From Streptomyces bicolor (lineage in GTDB: Bacteria; Actinomycetota; Actinomycetes; Streptomycetales; Streptomycetaceae), in contig NZ_JOFS01000009.1 of NCBI RefSeq assembly GCF_000719285.1, positions 1-64,000 of the forward strand: 64,000 bases of DNA, given 5' to 3'. The notes under the pieces were generated by a model. It did no database searches. It was not told the origin of the DNA and was given only the letters and a program-made list of their open reading frames with translations. Position numbers and translations under genes: made by a program. Below, one piece after another: positions 33,773 through 41,166 of this stretch. Position 1 is the first letter of the stretch; each line of letters begins with the position of its first letter.

Positions 33773-33893
33773 ACCATCGCTTGCTGGCCGGGGGTGGCTG
33801 GCAGGCCAGCAAGTCGGAGAACTCCACATGAAGGACGCAAAGCTCTTTGTCCCACTGGCGCGCATGACGCTGCGGTAGATCTCGCGGGAGTTG

Positions 33894-35129
33894 CTAGTTG
33901 ACAGCACTCCGCTCAGCCAAGTCGCGCAGCGACTCGGGGATGCGTGGATCCGAGAGTTGGATCAAGTCGCGGATGACTTCACGAGCCAGGTGGTGGTCGT
34001 GGATCTGCTCGGGCGCTAGGGCTTCGGCCTCCAGGAGTGCGGCTGTGGCCTCGCCGACGTGTCGCCGCTGCGCGTGTGCTCGCGCCACGTCAAGCAGGAA
34101 ACGTGACTGTCGCTCGGGCGACAGACCCGAAGCGTCAACCTGCTGGGCCACCTCTAGGGCAAGCCCCGCGTCTCCCAACTCCACTGCCGTGCTTACGGCG
34201 TGGATCTCGACGTTCGTCGGCCCGAACTCCGTGTCGAAGTCGTTGCGGTCCCCGCCTAGCCGCGCTGCGATCCCACGTGCTCTGTCGATGTGCTCGTGGG
34301 TCCGCCCTCGGTTGCCCTCCCTCGCGTTGATCACTGCCAGAACGAGGTTCATGGCGCCAAAGAGCGAAAGCTCTTCCGGCGGGCACGCCGGGGCCTCAGT
34401 CCTCGGACCCATGACGGTCGCAGCGGATTGTGCTGCCTGTTCGGCCTGCTCCATGTGCTGCTGCCGCATGAAGGCGTGTGCCATACGGAACAGACTCGCG
34501 ACGACTTCCAACGGCTGCCCGGCAAGTTCGGCTGCTTGTAGTGCTCGATCAGCTGCGACCCACGCCGCATCTGCCTGATCTTGCCTAGTGAAGCTTGCTG
34601 CGGCGACCTGGTACGCCTTGGCGCGTAGGGCATGGAGTTGAGCGAGTTCGCCTGCCGGCGCGTGGCGTACCGCGGCCTCGATGCTCGGGAGCAACTTGAC
34701 GAGATGATCGCTCAGTGCCGCGTAGCTCGATGCGTGCACGAGAGTCCATGCCTCGTCTACTCGCTGACGGAAGTCCGCAAGCGATGGAATCGGTTCGGCC
34801 GGGGGCTGCTGGAAGAGGCTGCCCAGCGCAGGGTGACCGGTAAGGGCCACGCGTAGTCCGTCAAGGTCGTTGCTCTTCGCCGGCGCTTCTGGCTCGGCCT
34901 GCTCCGTCGGGGCAGCGTCCGGTCGTAGTTCGCGCACGGGCACGTTGAGCGCATCGGCAAGAGCTTGAAGGACGGATAGCCGCTCGACGGGCTGTACGCC
35001 TCTTTCGACCTGCGACACCCAGCTCTCGGAACGTCCCATCGCGGTGGCAAGGTCGCTCTGGGACATGCCTGCGGCGCGGCGCAGCTCCTTCACCCTTTGG
35101 CCGAGCGTTTTGGTGTCAGAAGCCGTCAC
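33894..35129 (-). CDS. XRE-family regulator with TPR-like C-terminal region
   Basis: This 411-residue protein has an N-terminal HTH (LGQRVKELRRAAGMSQSDLATAMGRSESWVSQVERG, roughly residues 9-43) followed by helical repeats typical of TPR-type actinobacterial regulators. It is transcribed away from the transfer genes and overlaps the upstream monooxygenase-like gene (GTGA). Similar regulators sit at this place in other AICEs and control the switch between maintenance and transfer. The palindromes in the divergent promoter (35498-35543) are its plausible targets. Confidence 0.85.
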   Translation of the reverse strand: MTASDTKTLGQRVKELRRAAGMSQSDLATAMGRSESWVSQVERGVQPVERLSVLQALADALNVPVRELRPDAAPTEQAEPEAPAKSNDLDGLRVALTGHPALGSLFQQPPAEPIPSLADFRQRVDEAWTLVHASSYAALSDHLVKLLPSIEAAVRHAPAGELAQLHALRAKAYQVAAASFTRQDQADAAWVAADRALQAAELAGQPLEVVASLFRMAHAFMRQQHMEQAEQAAQSAATVMGPRTEAPACPPEELSLFGAMNLVLAVINAREGNRGRTHEHIDRARGIAARLGGDRNDFDTEFGPTNVEIHAVSTAVELGDAGLALEVAQQVDASGLSPERQSRFLLDVARAHAQRRHVGEATAALLEAEALAPEQIHDHHLAREVIRDLIQLSDPRIPESLRDLAERSAVN

Positions 35130-35446
35130 TTCTCGGCTCCGGTGGTGTACTTGCCGGCGTACGGCTGGAGGAAGTCGACCTCGGTCTTCTCGACGTACTT
35201 GGAGCGCTCGGTCAGGAAGTGGCGGGTGTGCGGCTGACGCTCGTGCTCCTCGAAGGCAGCGCGATCGGCGTACAGCTCGTAGAAGATCCGCTCATTGGGT
35301 GCGCCCTCGACCTCATGGCACACATAGACCAGCGTGCCGGGCTCGTGTGCCCGGATCCCCGCGGTCGTCTCTCGCATGAGCGCATCGAACTCTTCGCCAG
35401 CACCGTCACGGAGCGTGAAGCGAACAAAAAGCCCGAAGTTGGCCAT
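35126..35446 (-). CDS. ABM-domain (antibiotic biosynthesis monooxygenase-like) protein
   Basis: This 106-residue ferredoxin-like-fold protein has FGLFVRFTLRDGAGEEFDALM and NERIFYELYADRAAFEEHERQPH, the ABM pattern of small quinol monooxygenases and haem-degrading relatives. It is the first gene of a two-gene leftward operon with the XRE regulator, an arrangement I know from other Streptomyces AICEs. Its role on the element is unknown; it could sense or detoxify a quinone-like signal for the regulator. Confidence 0.82.
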   Translation of the reverse strand: MANFGLFVRFTLRDGAGEEFDALMRETTAGIRAHEPGTLVYVCHEVEGAPNERIFYELYADRAAFEEHERQPHTRHFLTERSKYVEKTEVDFLQPYAGKYTTGAEK

Positions 35447-35497
35447 TTCTTCCTCCTCGTTGTCGCACTCAGTCTCGCAGACTCGGAGTTCCCCTAC

Positions 35498-35543
35498 TAG
35501 TCGCAGTTTTTCTGTTGACTCGCAGTTTTTCTGCGAGTAGCTT
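35498..35543 (+). promoter_or_regulatory. Transfer-operon promoter with palindromic operator in the spacer
   Basis: TTGACT (35515-35520) and TAGCTT (35538-35543) are spaced by 17 bases. The spacer and -35 edge form the palindrome CTCGCAG-TTTTT-CTGCGAG (35519-35537). A related half, TCGCAGTTTTTCTG, lies just upstream (35501-35514). An operator inside a promoter spacer suggests tight repression, probably by the divergent XRE protein. Confidence 0.6.
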
Positions 35544-35637
35544 CGGTGGTGTCGCTACAACAAGCCGCCCCGAACTGCGTGCCATCCGCCAAGATCACAA
35601 CGCAGCCCGGGGCTAGTCCCAAAAGGGAGACTCCATC

Positions 35638-35985
35638 ATGCGTCAGATCCCCGTCGACACGTCCGCGATGACGGTCATGCTGATCCAGACCCCGGAGAAG
35701 AAGGTCAAGAACCGCGAGACTGGTGAGGTCGCCACGGATCGGCAGTCGGGTCAGGTGCTCTACAACGTCAACGTCGCGGTGGTCATGGACGGCCGTCCGG
35801 ACGCGGTGACGATCGTGGTCGCCGAGGACGGCATTCAGCCGGACCTCGTGGCCGGCATGCCGGTGGAGCTGCCGGGCTTGGTGGCCCGCCCGTGGGAGAA
35901 CGACTTCGGGCACGGCATCTCCTATCGAGCGATCGCGGTCGCCGCGAAGCAGCTCACCCCGGCCGGCTCGAACGGCAAGGGCTGA
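35638..35985 (+). CDS. Conserved AICE protein preceding the transfer ATPase
   Basis: This 115-residue protein begins MRQIPVDTSAMTVMLIQTPE and has a single-domain, beta-rich look (KNRETGEVATDRQSGQVLYNVNVAVVMDG). Proteins of this type stand directly before the FtsK-type gene in many Streptomyces AICEs and have no established function. AGGGAG lies before the ATG. It is the first gene of the rightward transfer operon, six bases before the ATPase gene. Confidence 0.8.
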   Translation: MRQIPVDTSAMTVMLIQTPEKKVKNRETGEVATDRQSGQVLYNVNVAVVMDGRPDAVTIVVAEDGIQPDLVAGMPVELPGLVARPWENDFGHGISYRAIAVAAKQLTPAGSNGKG

Positions 35986-35990
35986 ACGTC

Positions 35991-37337
35991 ATGACCGAAC
36001 TGCTACTGATTGCGTTAGCGGTTCTGCTCGGCCTGGCGCTGCTGCTGAGGTGGCGGCGTCCGGCCTGGTACTGGATGACCTTCGGCGTCCTGTTGGCCAT
36101 GCTCAAGGTCCGCTTTCGGTACGCGTCCGTGATGGACGCCTGTGACCTCACGGTCCCGGCCTCGCGCCTCCGGCTTACCTTGGCCCGCTGGTTCAACTGG
36201 GACACACCGCGGCAGCGCGTTCCTCGGCTGCTCTGGATAAGGCCGACGCGTACCGGGTTGCGGCTGCGCATCCGGATGCAGCCCGGCCAGGATGCCTTCG
36301 ACTACTCGGCTGCGGTCGACCGGCTGCGGCACGCCTTCGGCGTTCACCAGGTCACCTCCCGCGAGATCAAACCGGGCACCGTCGAAATCGCCATGACCGG
36401 CTACGACGTCCTCCGGCGGGTGCAGATGCCCGCCCGCCTCGACCGGGGTGAGCTCCGGATTCCGATCGCGTTGTGTGAGGACGGCTCGGTCCACTACCGC
36501 GACTACAAGCAGGTTCCGCACGCCATCACCCTGGGTGCCTCGGGATCGGGCAAGTCGGTCACACAGCGCCGTGTCATTGCTGAACTAGCCGCTCAGCGGG
36601 TGGCGTTGGTCGGAATCGACTGTAAGAACGGCGTGGAACTGGCTCCGTTGGCTCGCCGGTTCTCGGCCCTGGCTGACAACCCCGATGATGCCGCTGACCT
36701 CCTCGAAGCCCTGGTGGCCCGTATGGAGGCGACCTATCAGACGATCCGGCGCGAGCAGCGCATCAGCGCGGACACCCCGGATGCGGAGATCACCGCGGAC
36801 ATCTGGGGCCTGCCGGAGCACCTGCGCCCTGTGCCGGTGGTGCTCACTATCGACGAGATCGCCGAACTCGCCTTGTTCACCACCACGAAGGAGAAGAAGC
36901 GCCGGGAACGGGCCGTGGTCGCCCTTGTCCGGCTGGCTCAGCTAGGACGCGCCGCCGGCATCTTCGTCGACATCTACGGTCAGCGTTTCGGCTCCGAACT
37001 AGGCGATGGCATCACCATGCTGCGCGCTCAGCTGACCGGCCGTATGTCTCACCGCGTCAACGACGAATCCAGCTCCAAGATGGCCTTCGGTGACGTCTCC
37101 CCGCACGCAGTTTTCGCCGCCACGCAGATCCGCAACGACCGCCCCGGCATGGCCGTCGTGGGCTACTCCAACGGCGACTGGACGCGCATCCGCTCCGCCT
37201 ACACCTCCATGCGCGAAGCCGTCACCGCCTGCAACCGGAACGCCGACCTGACCCCGGATCTTCCGGAGCTGTCCCGCTTCCGGCCGCTGGTGGATCTCGC
37301 GGCCGCCGAGGCGCCCCAGGTGGCAGAAGCCGCCTGA
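35991..37337 (+). CDS. FtsK/SpoIIIE-type conjugal transfer ATPase (TraB/TraSA type)
   Basis: This 448-residue protein has two N-terminal membrane segments (LLLIALAVLLGLALLLRW and YWMTFGVLLAMLKV), Walker A GASGSGKS, Walker B VPVVLTIDEIAELAL, and the RLAQLGRAAGIFVDIYGQR region. Proteins of this family move double-stranded DNA between mycelia as hexameric pumps, the single essential transfer protein of Streptomyces plasmids and AICEs. ATG 35991 is chosen over an upstream shadow start. Codon 9 is TTA, so transfer may require the bldA tRNA. Confidence 0.93.
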   Translation: MTELLLIALAVLLGLALLLRWRRPAWYWMTFGVLLAMLKVRFRYASVMDACDLTVPASRLRLTLARWFNWDTPRQRVPRLLWIRPTRTGLRLRIRMQPGQDAFDYSAAVDRLRHAFGVHQVTSREIKPGTVEIAMTGYDVLRRVQMPARLDRGELRIPIALCEDGSVHYRDYKQVPHAITLGASGSGKSVTQRRVIAELAAQRVALVGIDCKNGVELAPLARRFSALADNPDDAADLLEALVARMEATYQTIRREQRISADTPDAEITADIWGLPEHLRPVPVVLTIDEIAELALFTTTKEKKRRERAVVALVRLAQLGRAAGIFVDIYGQRFGSELGDGITMLRAQLTGRMSHRVNDESSSKMAFGDVSPHAVFAATQIRNDRPGMAVVGYSNGDWTRIRSAYTSMREAVTACNRNADLTPDLPELSRFRPLVDLAAAEAPQVAEAA

Positions 37338-37420
37338 ACCTCCCCCCGTTCCACGGTCGGCGCGACTGCCTCGCGCCAGGTCCTTACCCGAGCCATGCCC
37401 GAAGAAGGAGATCACCCGTC

Positions 37421-37627
37421 ATGTGCCCCAACTGCGAGGACTTCGCTCGCACCGTGGTGATGCTCGGCCAACTCGCCCTCTACGCCGACATGTTCGGTGC
37501 CGATCAGGACTTCGTCGACTCCGTGGGCCCGTGCTTGGCGGCTTCGCTGCCTGAGCCTCCGCCCGGCTTGTTCCCGCCCGGCTATGACCCCAACGAGGGC
37601 CCGGAGTACCCGGGCGAGGGGCGGTGA
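37421..37627 (+). CDS. Small AICE protein with CxxC start
   Basis: This 68-residue protein starts MCPNCEDFARTVVML and ends in a proline-rich acidic tail. GAAGAAGGAG precedes the ATG, and the stop overlaps the next gene as GTGA. Small proteins like this are typical passengers between the transfer ATPase and spread genes. No function can be assigned. Confidence 0.75.
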   Translation: MCPNCEDFARTVVMLGQLALYADMFGADQDFVDSVGPCLAASLPEPPPGLFPPGYDPNEGPEYPGEGR

Positions 37628-37824
37628 CCGTGCCCGCCGCGAAGAAGCCCGCCACCCGCCGCAGGACGGCGCCGCCCAAGCCCGCCAAGTGCCCGGACTG
37701 CGACGGCAACGGCGAAATCGCTGAGGCCGTCAAGGTCGGCACCCGCAAGGGCCGCATCACCGACGACCGCCAGACCGGCCTGTGCCTGACCTGCTGGGGC
37801 ACCGGCGAAGCCACCCCCGACTGA
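37624..37824 (+). CDS. Small zinc-ribbon protein (DnaJ-type CxxCxGxG)
   Basis: This 66-residue protein has a basic N-terminal tail followed by CPDCDGNGE and CLTCWGTGE, a paired CxxCxGxG zinc-binding motif like that of DnaJ. The GTG start overlaps the preceding stop. It may bind zinc and nucleic acid or a partner protein; the family is common on Streptomyces conjugative elements. Confidence 0.78.
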   Translation: MTVPAAKKPATRRRTAPPKPAKCPDCDGNGEIAEAVKVGTRKGRITDDRQTGLCLTCWGTGEATPD

Positions 37825-37903
37825 ACCGGCCCGGACGGGGCGGCCGGACATCGTTCCCCGCCCCGCCCTCTGGCCCACCCGACCTGCAAAGGAGGTGAAG
37901 ACC

Positions 37904-38584
37904 ATGCGCCGCGCCCTGTACCACCTTGTGCTCGTTCAAGCCGTGATCTCCGGCGCCCTGTCCTTCGCCCACCTGCACGACCTCGCCCAAGCCGCCGGCC
38001 AGACCGGCTGGAAGGCCTGGGCCTACCCCGTCTCCGTCGACCTGCTCATGGTCGCTGCCTGGCGTCGACTGCGGGCTCATCGCTCCTGGCTTGCCTGGTG
38101 CTGGTTCCTGATCGCCCTGGTCGCCTCGCTCGGCGCCAACGTCGCCACGGCCGGCTTCCTTGACATGGATCACCCGCCCGCGCTGCTCCGCCTCGGCGTC
38201 GCCGGCTGGCCTGCACTCGCCTTCCTCGGGGGCACCCTGCTCGCCCATGCCCCCGAACCGCCCACCGCCCTCGCGGACACCTCACCGGAGCCTGTGCCCT
38301 CCGCTCTGGATTCCGAACGCACACCAGAGCCGACACCCGAGCCGGAGCCCGCGGCGATTCCTCCGGTCGACGACACCCCGGCTTTGCCCACCGCAGAAGC
38401 AGATCCGACCCCCACTACTCCTGCTCCGGCCATGCCGGTACCGCCGGCGTTGGTCGCCCACGCTCGCAAGGTCGCCGACGAACACCATGCCCGCACCGGC
38501 AGTCCGATCGACCCCGAGGCCCTGCGTGCCCGCCTCGGCGTCCCCGCCCCTATGGCGGCCGCCATCGCCGCCCAACTCGCGTGA
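37904..38584 (+). CDS. SpdB-like/DUF2637 membrane protein
   Basis: This 226-residue protein has about four hydrophobic segments in the first 110 residues (YHLVLVQAVISGALSFAHLH, AYPVSVDLLMVAAW, LAWCWFLIALVASLGANVA, LAFLGGTLLA), then a long Pro/Glu/Thr-rich cytoplasmic linker and a C-terminal small helical domain. The pattern is that of DUF2637/Spd proteins needed for intramycelial spread of transferred DNA. ATG 37904 follows a near-perfect GGAGGTGA site, which rules out the GTG at 37895. Confidence 0.82.
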   Translation: MRRALYHLVLVQAVISGALSFAHLHDLAQAAGQTGWKAWAYPVSVDLLMVAAWRRLRAHRSWLAWCWFLIALVASLGANVATAGFLDMDHPPALLRLGVAGWPALAFLGGTLLAHAPEPPTALADTSPEPVPSALDSERTPEPTPEPEPAAIPPVDDTPALPTAEADPTPTTPAPAMPVPPALVAHARKVADEHHARTGSPIDPEALRARLGVPAPMAAAIAAQLA

Positions 38585-38603
38585 CCAGAAAGGACATTGA
38601 TCG

Positions 38604-38810
38604 ATGGGACACCGCTTCTTCCTCTTCGAGCGTCTCGTGCGCTACGGCCCCGTTGAGATCGGCCGCGCTCTGATCAAGAACGGCGAGAAGGGCTACATCG
38701 CCTCGTGCACCGCCGATCAGTGCGGCTGGTCGGCGGAGTACACCAGCTACGGCGCCGTGTGCGTGGCGGCTAAGGGACACCGCTGCCGGATCAAGAGCAA
38801 GTACGAGTAG
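38604..38810 (+). CDS. Small mobile-element transfer protein
   Basis: This 68-residue protein carries CTADQCGWSAEYTSYGAVCVAAKGHRC. Its VRYGPVEIG and C-x4-CG-x-SA-x-Y pattern resembles the small Streptomyces 'mobile element transfer protein' family. AAAGGA lies before the ATG. It probably assists spread of the element; the mechanism is unknown. Confidence 0.7.
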   Translation: MGHRFFLFERLVRYGPVEIGRALIKNGEKGYIASCTADQCGWSAEYTSYGAVCVAAKGHRCRIKSKYE

Positions 38811-38828
38811 CCGAAGGGATACCTCGCC

Positions 38829-38984
38829 ATGTCCGTGCCGCTGTGGTTCTTCATCGCCTGCCTGGCCGTGGTCGGCGTCAAGACCCTCCGCCCGCCCCTG
38901 TGGCTCGTGATCGTCCTGCTGATCGGCGGCTACATCCTCGCCGGCAGCCTGTTCGCCCCGGCCATCGACCCGTTCATCAAGTAG
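38829..38984 (+). CDS. 51-residue two-helix membrane protein
   Basis: A short frame (ATG 38829, TAG 38982-38984) encodes two hydrophobic stretches, VPLWFFIACLAVVGV and LWLVIVLLIGGYILAGSLF, and ends IDPFIK. It is placed in order between the spread genes, with 18 bases before it and 24 after, and has a GAAGGGA ribosome site upstream. It is likely an Spd-type membrane peptide. Confidence 0.7.
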   Translation: MSVPLWFFIACLAVVGVKTLRPPLWLVIVLLIGGYILAGSLFAPAIDPFIK

Positions 38985-39008
38985 CCCTCGATAGAAGGGA
39001 GTTCATCG

Positions 39009-39323
39009 ATGTTCCACCCGAAGATCCCGACCATGCCGACGCCGACAGGCCACGCGGCCCTACCAGCCGCGGTTGAGCCGACCACCGTCGTTCCGAGCAC
39101 GCAGAGGACGCCGACCGTTCCCGTCGCGCCGGAGCCGGCCCGGCCCACGATCCAGCTCACCCCGGGCACCGTAATCGCCCTCGTCGGTGGCGGCACCGCC
39201 GTGGTGCTCGTCGTGGGCGCCGTCCTCGTCTCGCTGCTGCTCGCGGTCGCTATCACCGGTGCTTCGGTCGCCGTGTGTGCCGTAGTCGTCCGGTCGATTC
39301 TCGCCAGCGACACCCGACGTTGA
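39009..39323 (+). CDS. SpdD-like small membrane protein
   Basis: This 104-residue protein begins MFHPKIPTMPTPTGHA, has a Pro/Thr-rich extramembrane part and one long hydrophobic region (about residues 55-95, VIALVGGGTAVVLVVGAVLV...) that could form two helices. The start and layout match the spread (Spd) proteins of pSAM2-like elements. GAAGGGAG lies before the ATG. Confidence 0.75.
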   Translation: MFHPKIPTMPTPTGHAALPAAVEPTTVVPSTQRTPTVPVAPEPARPTIQLTPGTVIALVGGGTAVVLVVGAVLVSLLLAVAITGASVAVCAVVVRSILASDTRR

Positions 39324-39412
39324 CCGGCTCCCGGAGCGGCCTCGGTCGCCAAACTTCGTCCGCTCCGGGCGCCGTCCCTTTCCGAACCAACGATCCGGAA
39401 GGAACCTCCATC

Positions 39413-39619
39413 ATGCCCGGCCCCAACCAGGCCATCGTCACCCGTGTACGGATCTGCCCGAACTGCGACGGCTTCGCCACCGCCGCCGTACCCGCCGGCA
39501 CCCGCCACAGCGACGGATCCCGCGTCCTCCTCCACGTCGACTGCGCCACATGCCATGGCATCGGCACCGTGCCCCTCCGCCCTCGCCTGACTGCCGCGGA
39601 TGTGGAGGTGGCTGCGTGA
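39413..39619 (+). CDS. Small zinc-binding AICE protein
   Basis: This 68-residue protein has CPNCDGFATAAV and CATCHGIGTV, a paired CxxC zinc site like that of the protein at 37624. ATG 39413 is supported by GGAAGGA upstream; a longer open frame from 39275 has no ribosome site. The stop overlaps the next gene. Confidence 0.75.
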   Translation: MPGPNQAIVTRVRICPNCDGFATAAVPAGTRHSDGSRVLLHVDCATCHGIGTVPLRPRLTAADVEVAA

Positions 39620-40071
39620 TGACTGCAGAGCAGAACCTCACGGCCGCGCTTGCGGACGTCAAAGCAGAGATTGCCCGGACGGACAACAAGACTGCTCTGT
39701 TGCTCGCTTTCGTCGGCGCAATGCTGGCTGGCAGCTGGACGGTTGCCAAGGACACACGGCTGAACGTCGCCGCCACCCTGGTCGGCGCGCTTGGCATGGC
39801 GCTGCTCGTGGCGGCGGCCGGACTGCTGCTCAGCTCGGTCCGCCCCAATCTGGGCGGTCCTCACCGGGTCGGCTTCCCGCTGTGGGCCACGCTGAATGCC
39901 GAGCAGATCACTGCAGAACTCGCAACTGACCGGCGGGCGCAACACATCGCCGACCTGTCCCGGATCGCGGTCGCCAAGTTCACTCGCCTGAAGCAGGCAG
40001 TCGACATGACGTGCATGGCTGGCGCGCTGCTCATCATCGCGGCCCTGGTCTCCGTCGGAGGTGCGGCATGA
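39619..40071 (+). CDS. PycTM/DUF5706-like two-plus-one-helix membrane protein
   Basis: This 150-residue protein starts with a helix ending ARTDNKTALLLAFVGAMLAG, the conserved D-x-K-x-x-L-L-L-A-F entry into a membrane hairpin found in the Pycsar effector (PycTM) family. Two hydrophobic segments and a C-terminal third helix follow. No pyrimidine cyclase gene is nearby, so a stand-alone Pycsar defence is unlikely. In AICEs such proteins were earlier called integral membrane transfer proteins. GTG 39616 is an alternative start. Confidence 0.72.
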   Translation: MTAEQNLTAALADVKAEIARTDNKTALLLAFVGAMLAGSWTVAKDTRLNVAATLVGALGMALLVAAAGLLLSSVRPNLGGPHRVGFPLWATLNAEQITAELATDRRAQHIADLSRIAVAKFTRLKQAVDMTCMAGALLIIAALVSVGGAA

Positions 40072-40481
40072 CGGACCGCGACTCTGGCGAGGTACGGGCC
40101 CTAACCCTGTGGCAGCCATGGGCCTCCGCCATCGCTTACGGCACGAAGCGGATCGAAAACCGCCGCTGGGCCACCGACTACCGCGGCTGGCTCCTCATTC
40201 ACGCCGGTGCCGCCATTGACCCCGCCGCCAAGTACGCGGTCATGGCCCGCCCGTTCCTGCATCGCCCGCAGCCGGCTGGCGCCGTCCTGGGCTGGGCCCG
40301 GCTGGACGACTGCCACCAGGACGACGGCATGTGCACCCTGTGGTCCGCGCCTGGGCAGTGGCACTGGCATCTCTCGGATGTCCACCGCCTTGTCCGGCCC
40401 GTGTCCTGGCCCGGCGCCCGCGGCCTGTGGACCCCCACCCCCGCCCTCCTCGCCCAGGTGCGGGAGGCCGCCCATGCCTGA
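40068..40481 (+). CDS. ASCH-like domain protein
   Basis: This 137-residue protein has the ASCH/PUA-like pattern ALTLWQPWASAIAYGTKRIENRRW, WLLIHAGAAID and AVLGWARLDDC. ASCH proteins bind RNA or modified bases. It overlaps the preceding gene (ATGA) and the following methylase-like gene by eight bases. It could read or protect nucleic acid during transfer; the function is unproven. Confidence 0.75.
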   Translation: MTDRDSGEVRALTLWQPWASAIAYGTKRIENRRWATDYRGWLLIHAGAAIDPAAKYAVMARPFLHRPQPAGAVLGWARLDDCHQDDGMCTLWSAPGQWHWHLSDVHRLVRPVSWPGARGLWTPTPALLAQVREAAHA

Positions 40482-41166
40482 CCTGCGCGTACTGGACCTG
40501 TTCTGCTGCTCCGGCGGCGCTGGCTGGGGCTACCACCTCGCCGGCTACGCGGTCGACGGCTGCGACATCGCGAACCGGCCCCGCTACCCCTTCGCCTACC
40601 ACCGCGGCGACGCCCTCGACTACCTCGGCCACCTGATCCACACCGGGGACATCGAGCGCTACATCCTCGTGCATGCCTCCCCGCCCTGCCAGGCCGGCTG
40701 CGCCCTCACCGTGGGCACCAACCACTCCCAGGGCTGGGGAGGCACCCACGAGGACCTCGTGGCCCCCACTCGCGCCCTCCTTGACCGGACAGGCCTGCCG
40801 TACGTGATCGAACAGCCCAACGGCCGTGCGAAGATCCGCAAAGACCTCACCCTGTGCGGCGAGATGTTCGGCCTCGGCGTCCTGCGCCACCGCAACTTCG
40901 AGCTCGGCCGCTGGGCCACCCCTCAGCCGCCCCACCCCCGTCACCGCGGTTATGTCCGAGGGCACCGCCACGGCGTCCGTCGTGACGGACCCTACGTCGC
41001 CGCCTACGGCAAGGGCGGCGGCAAGGCCACCATCCCCGAGATGCAAGCCGCCATGGGCATCACCTGGACTGACGTCCACGAAGAACTGACCGAGGCGATA
41101 CCGCCCGTCTACACCCGCTGGATCGGCACCGCCTTCCTGACCGCCCGTCAGGAGGTGTTCGCATGA
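40474..41166 (+). CDS. C5-cytosine methyltransferase-like protein
   Basis: This 230-residue protein has motif I LDLFCCSGGAGWGYHLAGYAVDGCDI and motif IV ASPPCQ with the catalytic-type cysteine, followed by LPYVIEQPNG. It is shorter than usual restriction-type C5 methylases and lacks an obvious target-recognition domain; similar small proteins are common in actinophages and AICEs. It may modify element DNA to evade host restriction. It overlaps both neighbours. Confidence 0.78.
   Translation: MPDLRVLDLFCCSGGAGWGYHLAGYAVDGCDIANRPRYPFAYHRGDALDYLGHLIHTGDIERYILVHASPPCQAGCALTVGTNHSQGWGGTHEDLVAPTRALLDRTGLPYVIEQPNGRAKIRKDLTLCGEMFGLGVLRHRNFELGRWATPQPPHPRHRGYVRGHRHGVRRDGPYVAAYGKGGGKATIPEMQAAMGITWTDVHEELTEAIPPVYTRWIGTAFLTARQEVFA

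Noticed and set aside
39619..40071. A complete Pycsar defence system
   Set aside because: Only a PycTM-like protein is present and no cyclase gene lies in the element; its neighbours are spread genes.
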